Below are positions 25,461 through 33,432 of a stretch of DNA of 64,000 nt, piece by piece; position 1 is the first letter of the stretch; every line of letters begins with the position of its first letter. The stretch comes from Maricaulis maris MCS10 (GTDB taxonomy: Bacteria > Pseudomonadota > Alphaproteobacteria > Caulobacterales > Maricaulaceae). Made by a program: the position numbers and the translations under genes. The DNA is taken from positions 1,054,001 through 1,118,000 of the forward strand of contig NC_008347.1 in assembly GCF_000014745.1 (NCBI RefSeq). Direction: 5' to 3'. Under the pieces are notes generated by a model. The model ran no database searches and had not been told where the DNA came from. It saw only the letters and a program-made list of their open reading frames with translations.

Positions 25461-27119
25461 ATGACAGATCGCATCATCCTCGTCACCGCCCAGCTCAACC
25501 CGGTCGTCGGGGATGTGGCGGGCAATCTGGCCAAGGCCCGCGCCGCGCACGCTGAAGCGAAGACGCGCGGCGGCGACATGGTCGTCTTTCCGGAAATGTT
25601 CCTGCTGGGCTATCCGCCGGAAGACCTGGTGCTGAAACCGTCCGCGGTCGAAGCCTGCCGGTCGGCGCTGGACGCGCTGGCGGCGATCACCCGCGACGGG
25701 CCGGCGATCCTGATCGGTCTGCCCTGGAAGCAGAACTCCTGCCTCTACAATGCGGTCGCCCTGCTCGACGAGGGCCGTCTGGTCGCCCTGCGCTTCAAGC
25801 GCGAGCTGCCCAATTATGCGGTCTTCGACGAGAAGCGCGTATTCGAGGCCGGTCCGTTGCCGGATATCGTCAAATGGCGCGGCATCAAGTTGGGTCTGCC
25901 GATCTGCGAGGATTTGTGGCTGGGCGATGTTCCGCGGGCGCTGATCGACAAGGGCGCCGAGATGATCATCACGCTCAACGGCTCGCCCTGGCGCCGCACG
26001 ATCGAGCGTGAGCGCAAACAGGCTTTCTCCGGCTGGTTTGACAGTTGGGCCTCACCCAAGGCGATGATTTTCGTCAATCAGGTTGGCGGTCAGGACGAGC
26101 TGGTTTTCGATGGCGCCTCCTTCTCCCGCGACAGCGAAGGTCGCGAGGTCCAGCGCCTGCCGGCCTTCGAAGAAGCCATCGATGCCGTCGAATGGGTCCG
26201 CACCGACAAGGGCTGGTTCGGCGCCGGCGGTCAGATCGTGTCGGTCAAATCCGGTCTGGAAGCCGACTGGAAGGCGATGACCCGCGCGCTGGGCGATTAT
26301 ATCGGCAAGAATGGCTTTCCCGGCGTCGTGCTGGGCATGTCCGGCGGGATCGACAGTGCCATCTCGGCCGCCATCGCCGTTGACGCGCTGGGGGCCGACA
26401 AGGTCTGGGCGGTGATGATGCCGTCGAAATATACCAGCCAGGAGAGTTTCGAGGACGCCAAGGCCTGCGCCGAGGCGCTGGGCATTCGCTATGACATCAT
26501 CGATGTCGAGCCGACCATCGCCTCCTTCAACGCCATCCTGTCGACGCCCTTCAAGGGCACCAAGCCGGACACGACCGAGGAAAATCTCCAGTCGCGCGCC
26601 CGCGGCGTGGTGCTGATGGCGCTGTCCAACAAGTTCGGCCCGATGGTGCTGTCCACGGGCAACAAGTCGGAGATGGCGGTCGGCTATGCCACCCTCTATG
26701 GCGACATGAATGGCGGCTATAACGCCCTCAAGGACATCTACAAGACGGAAGTCTTCGAGCTGGCCTGGTGGCGCAATTCGGCCAATCACCAGGTCGGTCT
26801 CGGCCCGGTCGGCCAGGTCATCCCCGAACGCATCATCACCAAGCCGCCTTCGGCCGAGCTGGCCGAGGACCAGAAGGATGAGGACAGCCTGCCGCCCTAT
26901 GACGTGCTCGACGCCATCCTCTACGGACTGATCGAGGAAGAACGCTCGGTCCGCGAACTGGTCGCTGACGGCCATGACGAGGCCGAGGTCAAACGGATCG
27001 AAAACCTGCTTTACCGCGCCGAATACAAACGCCGCCAGGCCCCGCCCGGCGTCAAGATCGGCCCCAAGAATTTCGGCCGCGATCGGCGTTATCCGATCAC
27101 CAACCGCTTCCGTAACTAG
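25461..27119 (+). CDS. nadE: Glutamine-dependent NAD+ synthetase
   Basis: 552 residues. The N-terminal nitrilase-type glutaminase domain carries its Glu ('VVFPEMFLLGYPPED'), Lys and Cys ('LPICEDLW'). The C-terminal synthetase domain carries the PP-loop 'GMSGGIDSA' and 'STGNKSEMAVGY'. It amidates deamido-NAD+ to NAD+ with ammonia from glutamine. The two-domain length is complete. It is followed by a 116-bp repeat in place of an obvious terminator. Confidence 0.96.
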   Translation: MTDRIILVTAQLNPVVGDVAGNLAKARAAHAEAKTRGGDMVVFPEMFLLGYPPEDLVLKPSAVEACRSALDALAAITRDGPAILIGLPWKQNSCLYNAVALLDEGRLVALRFKRELPNYAVFDEKRVFEAGPLPDIVKWRGIKLGLPICEDLWLGDVPRALIDKGAEMIITLNGSPWRRTIERERKQAFSGWFDSWASPKAMIFVNQVGGQDELVFDGASFSRDSEGREVQRLPAFEEAIDAVEWVRTDKGWFGAGGQIVSVKSGLEADWKAMTRALGDYIGKNGFPGVVLGMSGGIDSAISAAIAVDALGADKVWAVMMPSKYTSQESFEDAKACAEALGIRYDIIDVEPTIASFNAILSTPFKGTKPDTTEENLQSRARGVVLMALSNKFGPMVLSTGNKSEMAVGYATLYGDMNGGYNALKDIYKTEVFELAWWRNSANHQVGLGPVGQVIPERIITKPPSAELAEDQKDEDSLPPYDVLDAILYGLIEEERSVRELVADGHDEAEVKRIENLLYRAEYKRRQAPPGVKIGPKNFGRDRRYPITNRFRN

Positions 27120-27147
27120 GCTTCGGCCCAGTCGCCCGGGTTTGCTT

Positions 27148-27263
27148 GTCATCCCCGCCGGATGTCCCGCGAAGGCGGGATGCAGGGCGGGGATCTATAT
27201 GTCTGCCATCAGCTAGGTCCCTGACTTTCGCCCGGCCTTCGCCGGGCGTCCATCAGGGATGAC
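27148..27263. repeat. 116-bp cloverleaf palindromic element, copy C
   Basis: Same length as the copies at 2296, 6454 and 30923. The left arm is TCCCGC-gaag-GCGGGA where copy A has TCCGGC/GCCGGA: an inner pair has flipped from G-C to C-G on both sides. The right half is nearly identical to copy A. Confidence 0.9.
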
Positions 27264-27347
27264 GAGGCTTGTAGGTTGTTGGTTTTGACAGCGCCTGTGC
27301 CCAGCCCCAACCCCTGCGTCACCCCGCCACATTCGTTCAGTCAGTTA

Positions 27348-27365
27348 TTTCTGTCAAAACAGAAA
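27348..27365. promoter_or_regulatory. 18-bp dyad (TTTCTGT-caaa-ACAGAAA)
   Basis: Perfect 7-bp arms around four bases, sitting 20 bp before the first gene of the tandem membrane-protein cluster. The surrounding bases are AT-richer than the flanks. It could be an operator or overlap a promoter; no regulator is identified. Confidence 0.45.
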
Positions 27366-27384
27366 TCAACGAATGGAGATGGAC

Positions 27385-27981
27385 ATGAAGGCATATGACA
27401 GGCTCCCGCGAACGTTGGCCCGTAACGCGGCCCGGATGGCGCGGCGGGATGGTGCACTTGATCGCATATCGGGCCGCGACACGCGAGACGCGGGTGTCTT
27501 CAATGCCATGACGGGGCCGGTGACGCGTCCCCGGACATGCAGCCCGGTGGTGGCCTGGCTCACCGGTTGCGCGGCCACGGCGCTGACGGGGTATTGGGCG
27601 ATCGGTGTCGCCGATCTCGCCGGCGGACAGAGCGAACCTCTGGGCTTTCTTGCCGTGCTGGCCGGCGCTCTGCCTGGGGCCTTGGCCTATGCCGCCTTGG
27701 TGGCCTTCCTGACCGCCATTCCCATGCCGCTCCTTGTCCTTGCCGAACGCGCCGCACATTGGCGGCGTGGCGCATCGGATTTCCTCACCGCGGCCTTGAT
27801 GGGGGCGGTACTGGCCCAGCTCTTCGGCTGGCCGGTTCTGGACGGTCCGCGCGGCATCGCAATGACATTGTTCGCGGCCTTCAGCGGCGGCGTTGGCGGT
27901 CTGGCCTACTGGCTGGCCGCCGGGAGGCCCGGTCCGTGCAGAGGGGATGGAGAGATTGAGCTCGGGAGGGCACAGGCATGA
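27385..27981 (+). CDS. Small membrane protein, tandem paralogue 1 of 4
   Basis: 198 residues, no named family recognised. About 40 basic N-terminal residues precede four hydrophobic segments. Key landmarks shared with the next three genes are a central 'FLTAIPMPLLVL' and a terminal 'GGLAYWLAAGRPGP'. The ATG at 27385 has GGAG seven bases upstream; ATG 27373 is possible, and ATG 27508 just before the first helix would drop the odd basic leader. The stop overlaps the next start (ATGA). The function is unknown, but the four copies are likely cotranscribed. Confidence 0.65.
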   Translation: MKAYDRLPRTLARNAARMARRDGALDRISGRDTRDAGVFNAMTGPVTRPRTCSPVVAWLTGCAATALTGYWAIGVADLAGGQSEPLGFLAVLAGALPGALAYAALVAFLTAIPMPLLVLAERAAHWRRGASDFLTAALMGAVLAQLFGWPVLDGPRGIAMTLFAAFSGGVGGLAYWLAAGRPGPCRGDGEIELGRAQA

Positions 27982-28472
27982 CAACGATCCGGAAGACAGC
28001 GTTTGGTGCTGACCCCTTGCAGGCAATCGGGGCCTGGATGGTTGCCTGTTATGTCGCGGGCGTGGCGGTTTCGCTCGAGTTTGGCCTGTACCAGGGTATT
28101 GTCGTCGAAAACGCGGTGGCGGCAGGATTGAGTGCAATACTGATCGCGCCGTTCCTGGGCTTTCTTGTCGGATTGGTCGTGGCCTTTTTCACAGCCATAC
28201 CTGCCTTGATCCTGACCGGTGTGATCCGCGCCATCCGCTGGCCCCGCCCCTTCGCCGACATGATCGGTGGCGGCGGTCTCGGTGCTGCGTTGATTGTGGG
28301 GATAAGCGGGATGGCGCTAGCCAGGGATGGCAGCTGGAGCGGCTGGCTGACTGTGGCAGGTTTCGCTCTCTCTGGAGCCATCAGCGGCTGGGTCTACTGG
28401 CAGATCGCCGGGCGCCCGCGCCCGCACAACCCGCTGCCGCAAAAAATCGTTCAGGATCATGTCTTTGATTGA
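27978..28472 (+). CDS. Small membrane protein, tandem paralogue 2 of 4
   Basis: 164 residues with four hydrophobic segments. 'VVAFFTAIPALILTGVIRAIRWPRPFAD' corresponds to the centre of paralogue 1, and 'SGAISGWVYWQIAGRPRP' to its end. It starts within the stop of paralogue 1. The ribosome site is inside the upstream gene ('GAGGGCACAGGC'). No enzyme motif or cysteine pair is seen. Confidence 0.75.
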   Translation: MTTIRKTAFGADPLQAIGAWMVACYVAGVAVSLEFGLYQGIVVENAVAAGLSAILIAPFLGFLVGLVVAFFTAIPALILTGVIRAIRWPRPFADMIGGGGLGAALIVGISGMALARDGSWSGWLTVAGFALSGAISGWVYWQIAGRPRPHNPLPQKIVQDHVFD

Positions 28473-28500
28473 TAAGAGTGAGACCGGGAAGGGGATCATC

Positions 28501-28938
28501 ATGACCACACCGACACGCCCGCCACTGAGCCTTGCCGGCTCGATGCGCAATATCCTGGCCTGGCTCGCCGCCGCTGTCGCGTCGGGCCTGACAGTCGTCA
28601 TCGGCTTCGCCTTGCTGGCCGTCATCGAGGCGGAAGGCGGCGTCGAGGCCGAGGCCGAATTCCTGCAAGCCCTGATTCCGGGCAGCCTCTTCATCGGCGG
28701 TTATATCGCGGTCCTGACCGCGCTCCCGACGGTGATCCTGACCTGGGTCCGACGCTGGCGCGGCTGGTACGGCCTGCCCGTTCACCTGCTGATGGGCGCC
28801 CTGACCGGCGGCGCCGCCATCCAGATCTTCGGCATGCCGCTGTCCTACGGCATGGAAGGCGTGCCGATGACGGCGTTCTTCGCGGCGACCGGACTGGTCG
28901 GTGGTGGCGTGTATTGGTGGTTGTCGGTTCGGCCTTGA
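28501..28938 (+). CDS. Small membrane protein, tandem paralogue 3 of 4
   Basis: 145 residues from ATG 28501, which has GGGAAGGGG eight bases upstream. Four hydrophobic segments; 'YIAVLTALPTVILTWVRRWRGW' and 'GLVGGGVYWWLSVRP' align with the central and terminal motifs of its neighbours. An acidic stretch 'EAEGGVEAEAEF' lies between the first two helices. Function unknown. Confidence 0.75.
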   Translation: MTTPTRPPLSLAGSMRNILAWLAAAVASGLTVVIGFALLAVIEAEGGVEAEAEFLQALIPGSLFIGGYIAVLTALPTVILTWVRRWRGWYGLPVHLLMGALTGGAAIQIFGMPLSYGMEGVPMTAFFAATGLVGGGVYWWLSVRP

Positions 28939-29006
28939 GACCTCGCTTGACGAATTAGTGGAAACTTTTGGCCACTGGTTTGCCGAAGACAGGACGGCGA
29001 CCAGCA

Positions 29007-29456
29007 ATGATCAATCCATTCCTACCGGACACACGCATATCGTCCCGCGCAACGCTTGCTTGGTTTTTAGCCTGTGAGGTCGCCGGGGCGATCTGGTATT
29101 TACTACTGGTTCTGCCTTCGTTCGTGCGGAACGGATTGCCGCCACACCTCACTGGACTAGGCGGATTGGCGATCGCAGTCCTTCCGCTATTTACTTTTGG
29201 CTTGCTGATCGCGGGCTTCACGTTTTGGGCTGTGCCTCCGCTGGTTTTTGCCATCCGGGTCCTTCGGGTGCCTCGTCCCGCAGCCGACATACTGTTGGGA
29301 GGCGCGCCGGGGTATATAGCCTTTGCCGCGGTACTCGTGAGTTCTGGCGAAGTTGATCCCGGATTTCTGTGGTTTGCGGTCGTATTGTGCATCTCTGGAT
29401 GGACAGCGGGCGGCGTATATTGGTCTGCAGCAGACAAGCCGCGGCCACCCTATTGA
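29007..29456 (+). CDS. Small membrane protein, tandem paralogue 4 of 4
   Basis: 149 residues from ATG 29007. Four hydrophobic segments, 'FTFWAVPPLVFAIRVLRVPRPAADILLGGA' in the middle and 'GWTAGGVYWSAADKPRPP' at the end. It is the most diverged copy, and its DNA is visibly more AT-rich than the other three, which may mean a different history or weaker selection. The spacing of 68 bp from copy 3 is longer than between the others. Confidence 0.7.
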   Translation: MINPFLPDTRISSRATLAWFLACEVAGAIWYLLLVLPSFVRNGLPPHLTGLGGLAIAVLPLFTFGLLIAGFTFWAVPPLVFAIRVLRVPRPAADILLGGAPGYIAFAAVLVSSGEVDPGFLWFAVVLCISGWTAGGVYWSAADKPRPPY

Positions 29457-29550
29457 GGTCATCATCCAAGCCCCATCCGCACCCCCCGCTTGCCCCTTTG
29501 CCCTGACAGCGCTAAGCCCTGCGCCTCTATCTCAGTGAGGCTCCACGTCG

Positions 29551-30888
29551 ATGACCAAAGTCCGTTTTGCGCCCAGCCCGACCGGCAAGCTTCATGTCGG
29601 CAATGTCCGCACCGCGATCTTCAACTATCTGTTCGCGCGCAAGGCCGGCGGCACTTTTGTGCTGCGCATTGACGATACCGATGTCGAGCGCTCGACGAAG
29701 GCCTATGAGGACGGCATCCGCGCCGACCTGACCTGGCTGGGCATTTCTTGGGACGAGACCTTCAAACAGTCGGACCGGTTTGACCGCTATGAGGCCGCCG
29801 CCGAGACCTTGAAGGCCAAGGGACTGCTCTATCCCTGTTATGAGACCGGCGAGGATCTCGACCGCAAACGCCGCCTGCAAATGGCCAATGGCCGGCCGCC
29901 GGTCTATGACCGCGCCGCCCTGGACCTGACCGACGCCGAGAAGGCAGGCTTCGAGGCTGAGGGCCGCAAGCCGCACTGGCGTTTCAAACTGTCGGGCAAT
30001 CCGGTTCAGTGGGATGACATGGTGCGCGGGCATGTCTCGATCGAGACGTCGTCGCTGTCCGACCCGATCCTGATCCGCGAGGACGGCTCCTTCCTCTACA
30101 CCCTGCCCAGCGTGCTGGATGATATCGAATCGGAGATCACCCACATCATTCGCGGCGAGGACCACACCACCAATTCCGGCGCCCAGATCGAGATTTTCGA
30201 GGCGCTTGGCGGCAAGGCCCCGATCTTTGGTCACCAGGCGCTGCTGGTCGGCGCTGATGGCGGCAAGCTGTCCAAGCGGACGGGCTCGCTGGGCATTGCC
30301 GATCTGCGTGATGTCGATGGTCTGGAGCCGATGGCGATCATGTCGCTGCTGGCCCGCATCGGCACTTCGGACCCTGTCGAGGCGTTTGCCGATGTCGAGG
30401 GTATTCTGGAAGGCTTTGACCTGGGCAAGCTGTCACGCTCGCCGGCCCGCTTTGACGATGAAGAACTGAAGCGGGTGAACGCCAAACTGCTGCACGCCAT
30501 GCCGTATGACGTGGCCCAGCCGAAGCTGGCAGTGCTGGGAGCCGACAAGGGTGAGGCCGTTTGGGAGGCGGTGCGTCCGAATCTGGAAACCCTCGCAGAC
30601 GCCAAGGCATGGGCTGTGCTGATTGATGGTCCGGTGACGCCGGTGATCGAGGAGCCGGACTATGCTGCTGCCGCCGCGCAGCACCTGCCCGCCGGTGAGC
30701 TGGATGGTGACAGCTGGTCGGTCTGGACCAATGCCCTCAAGGAGGCGACCGGCCGCAAGGGCAAGCAGCTCTTCATGCCGCTGCGCCTGATGCTGACCGG
30801 TGAGGCCCGCGGTCCCGAGATGGCGGTCCTGCTGCCGCTGATCGGACGCGACAAGGTGCTCAAGCGCCTGGCGGGCGAGGCGGCCTAG
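29551..30888 (+). CDS. gltX: Glutamyl-tRNA synthetase
   Basis: 445 residues. The class I signatures are present: 'RFAPSPTGKLHVGNVR' (HIGH-type) and 'KLSKRTG' (KMSKS-type). The C-terminal half is the alpha-helical anticodon-binding domain. It charges tRNA-Glu, and possibly tRNA-Gln, as is usual in alphaproteobacteria. Alphaproteobacteria often have two gltX copies; only this one is in the window. Confidence 0.95.
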   Translation: MTKVRFAPSPTGKLHVGNVRTAIFNYLFARKAGGTFVLRIDDTDVERSTKAYEDGIRADLTWLGISWDETFKQSDRFDRYEAAAETLKAKGLLYPCYETGEDLDRKRRLQMANGRPPVYDRAALDLTDAEKAGFEAEGRKPHWRFKLSGNPVQWDDMVRGHVSIETSSLSDPILIREDGSFLYTLPSVLDDIESEITHIIRGEDHTTNSGAQIEIFEALGGKAPIFGHQALLVGADGGKLSKRTGSLGIADLRDVDGLEPMAIMSLLARIGTSDPVEAFADVEGILEGFDLGKLSRSPARFDDEELKRVNAKLLHAMPYDVAQPKLAVLGADKGEAVWEAVRPNLETLADAKAWAVLIDGPVTPVIEEPDYAAAAAQHLPAGELDGDSWSVWTNALKEATGRKGKQLFMPLRLMLTGEARGPEMAVLLPLIGRDKVLKRLAGEAA

Positions 30889-30922
30889 CCCATCCGGCTC
30901 GGTCAGCGCTCTCACGCGTCTT

Positions 30923-31038
30923 GTCATCCCTGTCGGATGTCCGGCGAAAGCCGGACGCAGGACAGGGACCTATGTGCCTGCAATCAGTTAGGTCCCTGAC
31001 TTTCGCCCGGCCTTCGCCAGGCGTTCATCAGGGATGAC
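30923..31038. repeat. 116-bp cloverleaf palindromic element, copy D
   Basis: Closest to copy A. The left arm keeps GTCCGGC/GCCGGAC with a GAAA loop. The right arm has one unpaired change (GCCCGGC/GCCAGGC). It lies 34 bp after gltX and ends about 60 bp before the paired operator sites. Confidence 0.9.
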
Positions 31039-31101
31039 AACCGGAATGATAGTGTGTCGACGCATGCGCTCCTGACAAAAGGACATGTTTGGATATCAAT
31101 T

Positions 31102-31151
31102 TGTCAGGTAGTCTTGACACCCTTGCTCCCGAATGTCAGGTTTGCATGACA
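31102..31151 (+). promoter_or_regulatory. Two tandem TGTCA-N8-TGACA operator-like sites with overlapping promoter
   Basis: Site 1 (31102-31119) and site 2 (31134-31151) are both 18 bp with the form TGTCA-GGT-N5-TGACA. Their starts are 32 bp apart, about three helical turns, so bound proteins would lie on the same DNA face. A TTGACA (31114-31119) inside site 1 can act as a -35, with a weak -10 falling near site 2. A further CATGAC-actaa-GTCATG dyad follows at 31145-31161. The first gene starts at 31182. Confidence 0.65.
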
Positions 31152-31181
31152 CTAAGTCATGTAGAGCTGATGGAGCAAACA

Positions 31182-32120
31182 ATGAAGCCTTGTGGTAGCG
31201 GGAAGATGAGTATCGGCGGATGGATTGCCATCGCTGTCGCGATTGTGGTCGGTGCAACCGCCGGGCAGGCCGACGGGCAGGGACCGGACCGGGTCATGTC
31301 CGGATCGGTGCAGATTGAGCGGTTTGGGTCACCGGCCGGTCGGGATGTCATTCTGGTCCCGGGCCTGGCAACGCCGGGTGAGGTCTGGGACGACACGGTG
31401 GCGGCCCTGGGTGACAACGTCGATGCCCATGTCGTGACGCTGGCCGGGTTTGGCGACGTCCCGACCGCCTCGCGCGGCGAGGCCGGTGTGGTTGGCAGCG
31501 CAGTGGCCGACCTGGCCGCCTGGCTGGCGGCTGAAGGCCTTGAGGATGCCGTGCTGGTCGGGCACTCCATGGGCGCACAGATCGCCTTGCAGCTGGCCGA
31601 GCAGGCGCCTGATCATGTTGGCGCGGTTGTCGTGGTCGACAGCGCCCCCTTCTTCGCCCGCCTGTTCAATCCGGCGATCACGGCGGACCAGGCGTCCGCC
31701 TATGCGACGGGCATGGCGGCCCAGATGGCGGCGGCTCCGCGTGAGCAATTCCTGGCCATGTCGCGTCAGGGTCTGCCGGTGCAGTCGATCACGACCGAGG
31801 GTCAGGCCCGGGTCATGGGCTGGATGGAAATGGCCGACCAGGCGGTGGTCAGTGCCGCCATGGGCGAGGTGATGGGGTCGGACTACAGCCCGGTCCTGCC
31901 GCAGGTGACGGTACCGGTGACGGTGATGTTCGCCTGGAGTGAAGGCTCGCCGATGAGCGCAGACCAGCTCGACTCGGTCTATGCCAGCCAATATGCCGGT
32001 CTGGCAGATGTCGAACTGGTGCGGGTTGATGCCTCGCGTCATTTCATCATGCTCGACCAGCCGGACCTGTTCCGCTCGGCTCTGGGCACTGTCATCGCGC
32101 GCCCTGAAGGGGAGAATTGA
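31182..32120 (+). CDS. Exported alpha/beta-fold hydrolase
   Basis: 312 residues from ATG 31182 (GGAG six bases upstream). A signal-type N-terminus 'IAIAVAIVVGATAGQADG' suggests export. The hydrolase domain has the oxyanion-region 'VILVPGLATPGEVWDD', nucleophile elbow 'VLVGHSMGAQIALQ' (Ser), and a late 'ASRHFIMLDQP' with the catalytic His. Substrate unknown. It leads an operon with a membrane protein and an XRE regulator, behind two palindromic sites. Confidence 0.85.
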   Translation: MKPCGSGKMSIGGWIAIAVAIVVGATAGQADGQGPDRVMSGSVQIERFGSPAGRDVILVPGLATPGEVWDDTVAALGDNVDAHVVTLAGFGDVPTASRGEAGVVGSAVADLAAWLAAEGLEDAVLVGHSMGAQIALQLAEQAPDHVGAVVVVDSAPFFARLFNPAITADQASAYATGMAAQMAAAPREQFLAMSRQGLPVQSITTEGQARVMGWMEMADQAVVSAAMGEVMGSDYSPVLPQVTVPVTVMFAWSEGSPMSADQLDSVYASQYAGLADVELVRVDASRHFIMLDQPDLFRSALGTVIARPEGEN

Positions 32121-32122
32121 TC

Positions 32123-32512
32123 ATGGCGAAGAACGCACGCCTCTACATGTTTCGCTTCGGCGGCTCGATGCTGGCCTACATGCTGGTCCTGATCGGCTCG
32201 GTGACCTGGCTGAACGGCAGTGAGGCCGGACCCGTTGTGCGCGGCACGGTCGCCCTGCTGCCGGTCATCCCCGGCCTGTTTGCCCTGTGGGCGGTGATCG
32301 TCTTTTACCGCTCGTTGGATGAATTCAAGCAGCGCCTACTGGCCGAGGCGATGATCATCTCGGCGCTCCTGCTCGGCTTTGGAAGCTTTGCCTACGGCTT
32401 CCTCGAGGGGGCATTGGGACTGCCGCCCATCCCGACGATCTGGATATTCCCGTCCTTGATCGGTCTGTGGGGCTTTGTCGGCTGCTTCCAGAAATATGTG
32501 GTGTACCGATGA
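32123..32512 (+). CDS. Four-helix membrane protein of unknown function
   Basis: 129 residues from ATG 32123, two bases after the hydrolase stop. Four hydrophobic segments; the motif 'YRSLDEFKQRLLAEAMIIS' between helices 2 and 3 and 'EGALGLPPIPTIWIFP' before helix 4 are distinctive. Membrane proteins of this type are often found next to small YozG-like XRE regulators, as here. The stop overlaps the next start (ATGA). Its role, perhaps modulating the regulator, is inference. Confidence 0.75.
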   Translation: MAKNARLYMFRFGGSMLAYMLVLIGSVTWLNGSEAGPVVRGTVALLPVIPGLFALWAVIVFYRSLDEFKQRLLAEAMIISALLLGFGSFAYGFLEGALGLPPIPTIWIFPSLIGLWGFVGCFQKYVVYR

Positions 32513-32712
32513 AGAACCGCCTCCGCGTCCTGCGCGCCGAGCGGCGCTGGAGCCAGGCTGAGCTGGGCGAGCGGGTTGGTGTGTCGCGCCAGGCGATCAA
32601 TGCGGTGGAGACGGGCAAGCATGACCCGTCTCTCACCCTGGCCTTTGCCCTCGCCGGAGCTTTCGAGCTCGCGATCGAGGCCGTGTTTGATCCAAACGGG
32701 GAGGCGGACTGA
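32509..32712 (+). CDS. Small XRE-family helix-turn-helix regulator
   Basis: 67 residues, essentially one HTH: 'LRVLRAERRWSQAELGERVGVSRQAINAVETGKHDPSLTLA', with a short C-terminal 'FELAIEAVFDP' tail. It overlaps the membrane gene upstream by 4 bp and ends at the convergent LOG gene. It is a candidate to bind the TGTCA-N8-TGACA sites before the operon, though XRE proteins of this size often act on their own promoter in ways not predictable here. Confidence 0.88.
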   Translation: MKNRLRVLRAERRWSQAELGERVGVSRQAINAVETGKHDPSLTLAFALAGAFELAIEAVFDPNGEAD

Positions 32713-33312
32713 TCAGTCCGTCATGCCCGTCCCGGATGCCAATTTCTCGTCGAGCTGGGCGATGATTCGGGCGATGGCGACCTCGGGACTGTCGATGAGA
32801 TCGACATGATCGGCCAGTGACTGAGGCGTGAACCCTTCGCGCACCGTGTGGGCAATCAGGTCGATGAAGGGGGCCCAGAAACCGTCCGTGTTGAGGAAAA
32901 CGATCGGCTTGTCCTGCAGGCCCAGCTGCTGGCGCGAGATGACGTCGAACACTTCCTCCAGCGTCCCGGTACCGCCGGGCAGGATGATATAGGCGTCACT
33001 CTCGGCGATGAGCAGGCTCTTTCGCTCGCTCATCGTCTCGACAATCTTGATCTCGACGCCGTCAAGATGGCCCTCACGGGCGATCAGGAAGCCGGGAATG
33101 ATGCCATGCACCGCGCCACCCTCGGCGGCCGCGGTCGAGGCAGAGATGCCCATCAGTCCGACATCACCGCCGCCATAGACCAGGCGGCATCCCGATTGCG
33201 CGATGGCGCGTCCGACCTGAGCTGCAGCGTCAGCGTAGGATTTGCGCTCACCCATACGTGATCCGCAGAAGACACCAATCGACCTTAGTTTCGCCATCGT
33301 GACATCACTCAT
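32713..33312 (-). CDS. LOG-family (TIGR00730) nucleotide phosphoribohydrolase
   Basis: 199 residues. 'IGVFCGSRMGERKSYADAA' and 'VYGGGDVGLMG' form the Rossmann nucleotide-binding part, and 'ILPGGTGTLEEVFDVIS' is the PGGxGTxxE signature of LOG proteins. Members hydrolyse AMP or cytokinin riboside monophosphates to base and ribose-5-P. Start at 33312; a second ATG lies five codons in. The gene stands alone and is convergent with the XRE gene. Confidence 0.9.
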   Translation of the reverse strand: MSDVTMAKLRSIGVFCGSRMGERKSYADAAAQVGRAIAQSGCRLVYGGGDVGLMGISASTAAAEGGAVHGIIPGFLIAREGHLDGVEIKIVETMSERKSLLIAESDAYIILPGGTGTLEEVFDVISRQQLGLQDKPIVFLNTDGFWAPFIDLIAHTVREGFTPQSLADHVDLIDSPEVAIARIIAQLDEKLASGTGMTD

Positions 33313-33432
33313 ATTTGCTTTATCGGACCGGGATGCTAATTGCCGAAGGTCGGCGGCGCGAGGATTGCATCCAGTTCTTGAGCGTCGGAGTGCATATTCC
33401 TACTCTGGCTGATGGATGACAGGAGACAGGCC

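Noticed and set aside
2282-31038. Interpreting the GTCATCCC elements as insertion sequences
   Set aside because: They are 116 bp, carry no gene and show no target duplications that I can see; a non-autonomous or REP-like nature is more likely.
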